Of a DNA stretch of 34,781 nucleotides, positions 1 to 6,600 are shown one piece after another. Under the pieces are notes generated by a model. It searched no databases, had not been told where the DNA came from, and worked only from the letters and a program-made list of their open reading frames with translations. The number at the start of each line of letters is the position of its first letter. Position 1 is the stretch's first letter. Source of the DNA: a virus; IMG/VR virus record IMGVR_UViG_3300049427_000023, positions 1 through 34,781 of that record; one strand, given 5' to 3'. Both the position numbers and the translations under genes were made by a program.

Positions 1-369
1 CTAATCCGCAGACTGGACCTTCATAATATCCATGAAATGAACCTTTGTTGTCTCACCATTAAACTCTACATGAACTGATTTTGTTCTGGAATCCATTTTT
101 ATAACTTTTCCTTTCACAGGCGCATCCCAATTCCAAACTATAAGTTTTACTAACAATTCCTCCTGCTGAGCCTCCACCAAACGCTCACCCAGCTCCTCCA
201 TTTCAAACTCATCTCTCGTTGGTCGCTTGGGCCCCTTTGCTTTTGCCATGTCTAAATCCTCCTGATCTTTGTTGAATTTGTTAATTGTGATTACATGCTC
301 CGGTAACATCATCCGGCTGCTTGACCACATTTTGTTACTTTGAGGATCGAGCCTATTGACCTTCTTCAT
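1..369 (-). CDS. YolD-like protein
   Basis: The 122-residue product carries the hallmark of the YolD-like family near its N-terminus: a W-S-S-x-R-M-M-L-P-E-H segment at about residues 15-25. A C-terminal beta-rich part (about 75-120) resembles the small SH3-like fold of that family. In Bacillus genomes and prophages, YolD-like genes usually sit directly before a UvrX/UmuC-type Y-family DNA polymerase and are SOS-induced. That gene, if present, would lie to the left of this window. The start codon overlaps the stop of the upstream gene (ATGA), so it is the last visible gene of a translationally coupled three-gene operon. Its exact biochemical role is not known. Confidence 0.8.
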   Translation of the reverse strand: MKKVNRLDPQSNKMWSSSRMMLPEHVITINKFNKDQEDLDMAKAKGPKRPTRDEFEMEELGERLVEAQQEELLVKLIVWNWDAPVKGKVIKMDSRTKSVHVEFNGETTKVHFMDIMKVQSAD

Positions 370-611
370 TTATTCCAGCCCCAAGCCTTCGGATGCTTTT
401 CGGATTCGCGGGTATAAATCACTCGAAATGTATTTGCACCTTTGTCCCATAACACATACCCCTCTTTTACAAGCAAATTAATGGCTTCCTTTACTTGCGT
501 TTCATTTCGCTGGGATCGATGGCACAAATAAGATATATCGATCATGGATGGTTCGTGATGAATTGTATGCCACAATAGCATCAATATTTTACGAGCGTTG
601 TCATCAAGCAT
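366..611 (-). CDS. Small winged-helix-like phage protein
   Basis: This 81-residue protein of unknown function reads like a winged-helix DNA-binding module. Helices at about 4-18, 22-32 and 36-50 (the last containing N-E-T-Q-V-K-E-A-I-N-L-L) are followed by a short beta-wing (G-Y-V-L-W, then F-R-V-I-Y-T). It lies between the WYL-like and YolD-like genes and overlaps both by a few bases, so it belongs to the same SOS-type operon. The fold is inferred from residue pattern only. Confidence 0.6.
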   Translation of the reverse strand: MLDDNARKILMLLWHTIHHEPSMIDISYLCHRSQRNETQVKEAINLLVKEGYVLWDKGANTFRVIYTRESEKHPKAWGWNK

Positions 612-807
612 GTTGTTTAATCAACTCCACATCAATTATGCTCTCAACATTAAATACACGAGGCGCGGATGCATTAAAGCAATAGGCACTGACCTTCCCA
701 TTTCGGACGGACCTTACCTGAATGTCCCTAAAAGAAATATTCCCTTTTCGGTCGTTGTAGATAATTTGAACAGTCCGGCCAACATAGTTTTCAATCATGC
801 CTATCAC
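604..807 (-). CDS. WYL/SH3-like small protein, first gene of the SOS-type operon
   Basis: A 67-residue protein. The pattern I-I-Y-x-D-R-x-G-N-I-S-x-R-x-I followed by A-Y-C and R-V-F-x-V-x-S-I resembles the ligand-binding beta-barrel of WYL domains, without the usual N-terminal HTH. Very small proteins of this kind are common beside YolD/UvrX genes in Bacillus-group prophages. It starts at an ATG preceded by GGAGTGATAGGC and overlaps the next gene by 8 bp. The LexA-like boxes lie 8-45 bp upstream, which makes it the promoter-proximal gene. Function unknown. Confidence 0.65.
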   Translation of the reverse strand: MIGMIENYVGRTVQIIYNDRKGNISFRDIQVRSVRNGKVSAYCFNASAPRVFNVESIIDVELIKQHA

Positions 808-814
808 TCCAATG

Positions 815-859
815 CGAATGTTTGTTCTTATCTTAATACAAACATATGTTCTATATCAA
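815..859 (-). promoter_or_regulatory. SOS promoter with LexA/DinR-like boxes
   Basis: The palindrome CAAACATATGTTCT (839-852) matches the Bacillus DinR/LexA consensus CGAAC-ATAT-GTTCG at all but two outer positions. A second, weaker match, CGAATGTTTGTTCT, is at 815-828. A leftward -35-like TTGATA (854-859) lies just upstream and a TATTAA -10 (833-838) just downstream, so LexA bound at the better box would block polymerase. The downstream operon ends in a YolD-like gene, a typical SOS target. Confidence 0.65.
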
Positions 860-861
860 GA

Positions 862-893
862 CAAAATAAAACCCCAGCATTATTCGCTGGAGT
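862..893 (-). terminator. Intrinsic terminator of the small Xre gene
   Basis: The inverted repeat CCAGC/GCTGG (874-878 and 886-890), extended by flanking pairs, is followed on the minus strand by GGGGTTTTATTTTG. It overlaps the stop codon of the Xre gene and separates that gene from the LexA-box promoter. Confidence 0.6.
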
Positions 894-1098
894 CATTTTT
901 TGTGTACTCAATTAATTCAGTTATATCCTCGATTTCCAATACTCTCATAATACTATCTAAGTTTTCTACGCTCCATCGTTTGCTTCGGTTCTCCATCATA
1001 TCATCAATACTATTCCAACGGATTCCCGTAGCTTCACTAAGCTGCCGAGCATTCCAGCGCTTCTCGAACATTATTTCACGTAATTTAAGTCTCAACAC
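880..1098 (-). CDS. Small Xre-family HTH repressor
   Basis: The 72-residue protein is almost entirely a Cro/C1-type helix-turn-helix. K-L-R-E-I-M is followed by the helix pair R-Q-L-S-E-A-T-G-I-R-W-N-S-I-D-D-M, then V-E-N-L-D-S-I-M-R-V-L and an acidic end, as in YozG/HTH_26-type regulators. I chose the GTG at 1098 because GGGGGGTGATT lies at the right distance; the longer frame to 1146 has no RBS. It is transcribed divergently from the micropeptide operon, and the repeats between them suggest that it represses both directions. Confidence 0.8.
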   Translation of the reverse strand: MLRLKLREIMFEKRWNARQLSEATGIRWNSIDDMMENRSKRWSVENLDSIMRVLEIEDITELIEYTKNDSSE

Positions 1099-1117
1099 GC
1101 TAATCACCCCCCGTTTA

Positions 1118-1206
1118 AATATACAACTTATAACGATTATATTCAACTTTTAATAAAAAATAATTCATCGTTTATCGTTTACATATAACGTTAAACGTTG
1201 TATAAT
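1118..1206. promoter_or_regulatory. Divergent promoters with iterated operator repeats
   Basis: Two near-ideal sigma-A promoters face away from each other. Rightward: TTTACA (1178-1183), 17 bp, TATAAT (1201-1206). Leftward: TTGAAT (1141-1146), 17 bp, TATATT (1118-1123). Between and over them are repeated CGTT-type words: tandem ATCGTTT copies around 1167-1180, tandem AACGTTA/AACGTTG around 1187-1200 (inside the rightward spacer), and ATCGTTATAAGTTG in the leftward spacer. These are the likely operators of the divergent Xre protein. Confidence 0.7.
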
Positions 1207-1230
1207 AAAAATATAGGAGGTGAGAACAAG

Positions 1231-1347
1231 ATGAGCAAAAAGAAAAAGAAGAAGCATAAAGATGAACTAGCTTTGAACATCATGCTAATGACTGCAATCA
1301 TTAGTCTGATAAGCTCGATCATCGCCCTCATCGCCACGTTAAGGTAA
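1231..1347 (+). CDS. Membrane micropeptide with lysine-rich head
   Basis: A 38-residue ORF with an excellent ribosome-binding site (ATAGGAGGTGAGAACAAG before the ATG), 25 bp downstream of a consensus promoter. Residues 3-8 are a run of lysines. From about residue 15 to 36 the chain is hydrophobic (L-N-I-M-L-M-T-A-I-I-S-L-I-S-S-I-I-A-L-I), one predicted membrane helix with the basic head in the cytoplasm. Size and make-up resemble phage small membrane or holin-like toxin peptides, but I see no family-specific motif. Signals for transcription and translation are stronger than for most genes here. Confidence 0.65.
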   Translation: MSKKKKKKHKDELALNIMLMTAIISLISSIIALIATLR

Positions 1348-1361
1348 TCAACACCGGGAAT

Positions 1362-1377
1362 GGAGCCGCAAGGCTCC
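1362..1377 (+). other. GC-rich hairpin with GCAA loop
   Basis: The perfect inverted repeat GGAGCC (1362-1367) and GGCTCC (1372-1377) is closed by a GCAA (GNRA) tetraloop, 15 bp after the first micropeptide stop codon. There is no U-tract, so it is more likely an mRNA processing or stability element than a terminator. The 1348-1446 gap holds nothing else I can support. Confidence 0.5.
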
Positions 1378-1446
1378 TGACCTACCGGGGATGAAATACA
1401 AGGGATGCTTCTTCTTTTAATATCATAACACAAAGGGGCTGTAAAC

Positions 1447-1542
1447 ATGAAGGCAACCGGTAAGCTAATAGCTGCTCGTATAATCCTTGGAATTGCCCTT
1501 GTAGTCGCTCTGTCTGCGCTTGTGATCACACTGGTTAGGTGA
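1447..1542 (+). CDS. Second membrane micropeptide
   Basis: A 31-residue ORF that begins with a short basic head (M-K-A-T-G-K-L-I-A-A-R), followed by one hydrophobic segment (I-I-L-G-I-A-L-V-V-A-L-S-A-L-V-I-T-L-V) and a terminal arginine. The upstream AAAGGGGCTGTAAAC provides a usable RBS. It follows the first micropeptide and precedes the lipoprotein gene in the same direction, with strong hairpins on both sides. No homologue is recognised. Confidence 0.5.
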   Translation: MKATGKLIAARIILGIALVVALSALVITLVR

Positions 1543-1551
1543 AAAACCTTG

Positions 1552-1586
1552 GCCGCCAGACGTAAGCTATTATATCGTTTGGCGGC
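1552..1586 (+). other. Long stem-loop before the lipoprotein gene
   Basis: GCCGCCAGACG (1552-1562) pairs with CGTTTGGCGGC (1576-1586): 11 pairs including one G-U, with a 13-nt loop. No U-run follows. It sits between the second micropeptide and the Shine-Dalgarno GGAGG (1597-1601) of the lipoprotein gene, so it may stabilise or insulate the downstream message. Confidence 0.5.
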
Positions 1587-1607
1587 AACAAATACTGGAG
1601 GATGTTC

Positions 1608-1997
1608 ATGAATACAAAAAATATACTTCCACTCGGAATCCTGGCATTGGTTCTTTTGGCGACAGGTTGTTCAGAATCAAAGCAAATACCTGCAGCAAAG
1701 ACAATAACAACAAATCAAATTGCCCAAGTACAGACTATTAAACACGAACCGACTCAGGAAGAATGGCAAGCCAGTTACAAGAAAATAGCATTAAATGAAG
1801 CAGCGTCATTTATTGAGCTAATTGATAATGGTTCATTGACTGCTGATAGACACGAATCGATGATTAAAGTAACCACACGACAGGCAGAGAAAATCAAAGG
1901 TATTGAAAAGGTAACATTCGAGAACTTAGCCGATGCAGTAGCAAATAGAAATTCTAAAGCCGTTAGAACGTTATACACCCAGCTCGGAGGAGAATAA
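1608..1997 (+). CDS. Small lipoprotein of unknown function
   Basis: The start is taken at the ATG at 1608 because GGAGG lies 6 bp before it; an in-frame ATG at 1602 is too close. The 129-residue product has a short N-terminal signal (M-N-T-K-N-I-L-P-L-G then I-L-A-L-V-L-L-A-T-G) ending in a lipobox-like L-A-T-G-C, with the lipidated cysteine at residue 21. It should therefore be anchored outside the membrane. The rest is helical and charged with no recognised domain. Prophage-borne lipoproteins can act as superinfection-exclusion or conversion factors, but nothing here proves that. It is the third gene after the Xre-controlled promoter. Confidence 0.75.
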   Translation: MNTKNILPLGILALVLLATGCSESKQIPAAKTITTNQIAQVQTIKHEPTQEEWQASYKKIALNEAASFIELIDNGSLTADRHESMIKVTTRQAEKIKGIEKVTFENLADAVANRNSKAVRTLYTQLGGE

Positions 1998-2065
1998 TAA
2001 TTACTTGTAATATACTTCCATCGTCGAATAAGATATGAGTATGTCGAATCTTAAAAGGTGAATCT

Positions 2066-2269
2066 ATGAAGTTCGGTATTAGAAAGCCAAGTCTTAAGAA
2101 GCGTATTGCCGCTAGAACTTCCATTAAGCGTCAAGTCGTTCACCGTCTAGGGGTTAAGATGCCGCGGGGAACAGGCTGGATGAGAGATCCAAAGAAAGCC
2201 GTTTATAATAAAGTCTACAATAAAACCAGTTTCGATATTTTTAAAATGATCAAGAAACTCTTTAAATAG
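2066..2269 (+). CDS. Small very basic phage-associated protein
   Basis: The 67-residue product is very rich in Lys and Arg. Its order of motifs is K-F-G-I-R-K-P-S-L-K-K-R-I-A-A-R-T-S, then H-R-L-G-V-K-M-P-R-G-T-G-W, then D-P-K-K-A-V-Y-N-K-V-Y-N-K-T-S. I have the impression of a conserved small protein found in Bacillus-group prophages and genomes, but I cannot attach a function. AAAGGTGAATCT precedes the ATG. It ends just before a terminator shared with the convergent amidase gene. Nucleic-acid binding is plausible from charge only. Confidence 0.65.
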   Translation: MKFGIRKPSLKKRIAARTSIKRQVVHRLGVKMPRGTGWMRDPKKAVYNKVYNKTSFDIFKMIKKLFK

Positions 2270-2275
2270 CCAAAA

Positions 2276-2333
2276 TCCCAAGCGCTTGGGAAAATAGAAA
2301 AAGAGCCTACCAACCGCAATGGTTAGTAGGCTC
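2276..2333. terminator. Terminator region between convergent operons
   Basis: Two dyads lie between the converging genes. TCCCAAGCGCTTGGGA (2276-2291) is a perfect 16-bp palindrome. The second stem is AAGAGCCTAC (2301-2310) with GTAGGCTCTT (2324-2333), with an inner AACC/GGTT. On the minus strand it is followed by TTTTT, so it is a good intrinsic terminator for the whole leftward late operon. In the rightward direction the U-tract is poor. Confidence 0.75.
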
Positions 2334-2337
2334 TTAA

Positions 2338-3069
2338 TTATTTGGATGCTCTCAGTGCCACGGCCAACGTTCGCCAGCCTTCTACTGTAAATTTAGGATC
2401 GTGAATAATACTGCCTAGATCCATATCCTTGAACTCTTTGCCGAACCATGCAGGAGCCGGTACAAGCTGTTTCAACTCCTCAAGTTGCTTTCCTTGCTCT
2501 TTGACTAATTTCGTCAATTCCTCAAATGCCTTTTTTTCTGCCGCTGTCATTTGTTGATCCTCCTCGTTTTTAGGCTGCATCTTTGCAGCTACCGTTGCTT
2601 TAAACTTTATCCATCCCGCCCAGCTGCCGTCACTATACATTAATCGCGGACAAATCTTGCCGCTCCAATCATAATGACGCCGTAGACGATCTGTTCCCCA
2701 TCCTCGATCCTTAAGCATTTTAGCTACAAGCTCCACAGCATTATCCAGCGTCTTTTCATAGTCACCGCTCTCACATATTTCGATACCAATAGACGTTCGA
2801 TTACCGCTCTTGCTTCCGTTTCCATCGCCAGAGTGCCAAGCATGCTCGTTCAATGGCAAACACTCGATAGCTCCTTGCTCGTCAACCACAATATGATAGG
2901 AAGCCGTGCGTTTATTGGATGTGTTTGTAAGCCAATCTCGTTCGTTCCTCGCTGTACTGGATGGATTCCCAGTGTTGTGTATGGTTAAAGTTGTTGCTGC
3001 CATGGTAAGAGCTGGACGGCGATTAAATTCCGTCCCTTTTGGTATATGGTCAATCGTATATTTAATCAC
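2338..3069 (-). CDS. Endolysin: N-acetylmuramoyl-L-alanine amidase (Amidase_2)
   Basis: The lysis enzyme, predicted to cut the bond between N-acetylmuramate and L-alanine. Residues 1 to about 160 form an Amidase_2/PGRP-type zinc domain. The ligands appear to be H31 (in T-I-H-N-T-G), H132 (R-H-Y-D-W-S-G) and C140 (K-I-C-P-R), with conserved E97 in G-I-E-I-C-E and the H-A-W-H-S-G-D-G segment at 76-83. A charged coiled-coil-like linker (about 174-202) leads to a 40-residue tail that could bind the wall; I do not recognise it. There is no signal peptide, fitting holin-dependent release. It starts at GTG after AAGGAGTGG and overlaps the holin gene by 8 bp. Confidence 0.93.
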   Translation of the reverse strand: MIKYTIDHIPKGTEFNRRPALTMAATTLTIHNTGNPSSTARNERDWLTNTSNKRTASYHIVVDEQGAIECLPLNEHAWHSGDGNGSKSGNRTSIGIEICESGDYEKTLDNAVELVAKMLKDRGWGTDRLRRHYDWSGKICPRLMYSDGSWAGWIKFKATVAAKMQPKNEEDQQMTAAEKKAFEELTKLVKEQGKQLEELKQLVPAPAWFGKEFKDMDLGSIIHDPKFTVEGWRTLAVALRASK

Positions 3070-3550
3070 GTTTGTCCACTCCTTCTTTTTCAGCTCCGCG
3101 TTTACTAGCTCGATCCACCTTTGCTTTCAGTTCGCTTTCGATGTGTGACATGACCGACTGCGGTATCCATTTCCCCCAGCCAGCACGGTAAGCGTTAGCC
3201 GTTAATGATTGCCATGTGTGATAAACAATACCAAGTGTTATTCCATAGAAAAGCAAGCCAGGAACACCGAGCATCGAGTCAAATAGATTCGCGAGCGCTG
3301 GGAGAGAAAGGAGGAACAGCGTTCGCGGCAAACCCTGTCTTAAGCCGTACTCACTGGAAAACGTCATATCTTTCTTTGCTGCCGAAATGCCTGTTATCCA
3401 ATCTAATGCAATTACAATAATTAAAAGCATTATCGGAATTAACCGACCATCTCCGTATATTAATGAAACCCAAGGCGCTATTACCGCGCCGATCCCTGCA
3501 GCTATTGCTCTACCTTCTGTCACGTCTACTGCAAACCATTTTTTATACAT
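3062..3550 (-). CDS. Phage holin (Bacteriophage_holin_4 / toxin-secretion type)
   Basis: A 162-residue membrane protein just upstream of, and overlapping, the amidase gene: the classic lysis cassette. Hydrophobic segments at about 13-30, 38-52, 76-90 and 95-112, the motif A-L-D-W-I-T-G-I-S-A-A-K-K followed by S-S-E-Y-G-L-R-Q-G-L, and a charged C-terminal tail match the holin family seen in many Bacillota phages and in Clostridium toxin loci. It should form lethal membrane holes that release the endolysin at the programmed time. Confidence 0.9.
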   Translation of the reverse strand: MYKKWFAVDVTEGRAIAAGIGAVIAPWVSLIYGDGRLIPIMLLIIVIALDWITGISAAKKDMTFSSEYGLRQGLPRTLFLLSLPALANLFDSMLGVPGLLFYGITLGIVYHTWQSLTANAYRAGWGKWIPQSVMSHIESELKAKVDRASKRGAEKEGVDKRD

Positions 3551-3593
3551 AACCGTTCATTCCCCTCAAATTTCATTTCTATAAAATTCAAAA

Positions 3594-3619
3594 CATAAAA
3601 AGCCCCGCCGTAGCGGAGC
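3594..3619 (-). terminator. Intrinsic terminator between tail fibre and holin genes
   Basis: On the minus strand GCTCCGC, a TACG loop and GCGGGGC (3613-3619 and 3602-3608) are followed by TTTTTATG. The loop is the very stable C(UACG)G type. It lies after the tail-fibre stop and before the lysis genes, so it probably attenuates read-through into lysis. Confidence 0.75.
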
Positions 3620-3636
3620 CAGATGCATGCATGATA

Positions 3637-6600
3637 TTAAAAACTAAAATACGGAATCTGCAAGCTCGATTTCACTAGTATATTCGAAACATAACTAACA
3701 CCGCCTGCCCCCCCTTGCATATCTACCCAAGCTTTAATTTGTACTTTGTCCCCAGTTGAGAAAGTAAACTGTTCTGAATAAACTGCTGTAGTATTCCAGA
3801 CATTGTTATACCTCAACGTACCGTAGGCAACTTCATTTTTAAATATTTGCGCATAAGCTATGAACGCGGTGTTACTAGTTGCTAATCCAAACTCGATCCC
3901 GAAGGTTCCGCCTTTTGTGATTTCCAATACTGCTATAGTGGTCGGGGTAGACCCAAATGAAGGCTTACCCTCTGACTTTGCCTGTACAATGTTACCGGAT
4001 TTATATACCCAATCTTCTATCGCGCTTACTTTAGTTGCCAACTGCGCAAACGTATCGGCTCCAGACGCTGGAATACCCTTGCCAGTAATCGCGGCAGCGA
4101 CAGCCGTTTTACCGTTACTGGCAGAGGTAAAAAGCTCGTTTATAGCCGCGACAGTGTTAGACTTATTATTCGTCAACAACGATGTAATAGACCCTACATC
4201 TGTTTGTGCAGCTTTAGCGTTCCATGCCGCTTTCTCTGCATCTGTTACAAATCGATTACCTGCGTCCTGTGTAATGATAGATGGAGGGTGACTCACTGGA
4301 TGCACGTATTTATTCGCACCTGCTTCAATGCCATCAATCTTTATTTTGTCAGGGATGCTATGAAAGCCTGCTTCTGTTTGAGTAGCAATAGCATGTGAAA
4401 AGCCCCGCGAGCCAATATGCGCTAAGAGATCAAAGCGAGTATTCAAAGCATACGCTTCATCAAGTAATAGCTTCCAATCCTGCACATCATTTTGCGTCTT
4501 AATGTCCGTGATGTCCTGCGTGTTCTTAGCTACTGTACCGCCTAGCGTTGTTTGGTACTTAACTGTCGCATCAATAATATTTGATGTGTAGAGGTGCTTG
4601 TCCAATACGTTATATGTCACTGTGTATTCAGCTGTTGGATCATAATTATATTTTTCGATTCTGACAGCTGCACCGTTTTGAAGATTGGAATTAATGTAAG
4701 GATACCAAAACTTATCTTCAACACCATTCCTGTAAACAGCCAATATTTTATCAACTTTATATTTCAATGGGTTGTCTGTAATGAAGGAAACAACACCTTT
4801 TTCATTTATATAATACCTGTCATTAGCAGAAGTATCTAAAGACGGTATTATTTTCTCTCTTACAATAACACCCTCTAGCAGCTCGATTTGATTCCCACCG
4901 CTCTGCAGCCCAATTGCACCCTCTACAACGTTTGTTTCCTCTGCTGCTGTAGCAAGCTGATAATCCAGCATATATGGTCTGTACTCTTTAGAAGAATAGC
5001 CTGGCGGCACAGTAGCGACATTCAACTCGACATCCCACTCGAAGAAATCCGAATTAACTACGGATGGAGCTACAGAAGTATTTGTCGTTGGCGAGTCAGC
5101 CGTGTTCGTAACAAGTGCGGCGCTTTGTGTATAAGATGTTGTTTTCGTGTTGCTTTGCCTTTTCGTTACGCCTGTAGCTGTGCCGAAATATACATTTGCC
5201 TGATCCGCTCCGATAGGAAGAGTAGGAACGGTAACAACGATATTTTGTCCGGCCGTAATCACGATTGAAGATTGCGGGCTTCGAACCGTCTCCCCGCCGC
5301 CGTTAGTCATCCAAGCGTAATGCACATAATACGTACCTGCTGCAAGCCCGCTACCAGAACCAGAAGCTGATAATGTGGGTGCTACCGCTGGGTTTTCCAA
5401 TGGTCCCGCTGCGTCCGCGTAAACGTTGAAATTCACGAACCCATCACTGTCTATAATGGTCGCAATAGAAGCTGCTGGAATGACATTAGACACCTTCGCG
5501 ATAGTTGCCAAATTGGAGACAACTGGCGCGTTCCATGTATTACTAGATACATTTCGAGAGGCTACACTGATCTTATATCCTGCTGGGCCGCTGCCGTTGA
5601 CATACGCGTGAAGTATTAAACGAGCTATGTTTTGCTGTAACCACAACACTTTTTGCAACAATGTCGTGGATGGCGAAAATTCAAGATTATATTTCCGTGC
5701 CACATGTTCAATTAGATCAAGTTTTACTTTATGTTGTTGGACACTTCCGTTCGTAAACGTGGAATTACTCGCAATTGTCGTTCCATCCAAAATGGATATC
5801 TGATTGTAGGCGGCTGCGGAGAACTCAAACCACGTACCATTAGGCGCGATTAATGCAGCTCCCGCGCCTGCTGCTGCGGTATGAGGATTAGCTACTAAAC
5901 TATTAGGAATCTTGTCCTTAAAGTTTGCTTTAGGACTAACTACAGGTGTCCACTTCTTCGTAGCCCCTCCGTCATAAGGTGTTCCCAGCGTGCCGTTGTT
6001 CATCTGCCACCCATTCATATAAGCTATCAATTCGGCGTTAGAAGGGTTAAATGCATCGCCCCAACCACTATCAGCATTAGCAACAGCTAAATAGATGTTT
6101 CCAGCGCCGCTAATCAAAAAACCTCCTGCCTTCATATTGGCCGCGAGTCCCGAGCTTTCATGTTTAGCTATTGAACCATCAGGTCTTGTAAGTGAACCCG
6201 CCCCGCCTTTAGCCAGTGGAGATGAGGGAGCATAAAAGAATTTCAAACCCGTTCCAATGGTTGCGCCTATCCACGCAAATGATCCGTCTAACACCATATT
6301 TGGCTTCCATCTCCGCGTCACCGTACCCAATGCGCTGTTGTACGTGTCCCGAACGCTACCATCGATGTCAGATGCAAGAGGGGTCGGTAGAAACACGTAA
6401 TCGTCGTTCTGCGCTTGAAACTGAGTCTTTGCAGCGCCGACTTCAATTTGCAAATCAGAAAACTTGTACGTACCCGATGTAACTGCACCGTTACCGATTT
6501 GCAGGGTTGCGCTGACTTCTGTTGCATTTGTAGTAAATGTCCCGGTTACCGTCCTTGTGTATGCTCCCTTAGCATCCCGAAGAATGATTTGCTTAACCGT

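Noticed and set aside
598-1153. Rightward frames of 105 and 118 residues
   Set aside because: They are antisense to the WYL-like and Xre genes, have no RBS and no recognisable motif; the leftward genes explain the sequence better.
1191-1529. Leftward frame of 112 residues over the micropeptides
   Set aside because: No RBS, and it runs opposite to a consensus promoter and two ORFs with good RBSs.
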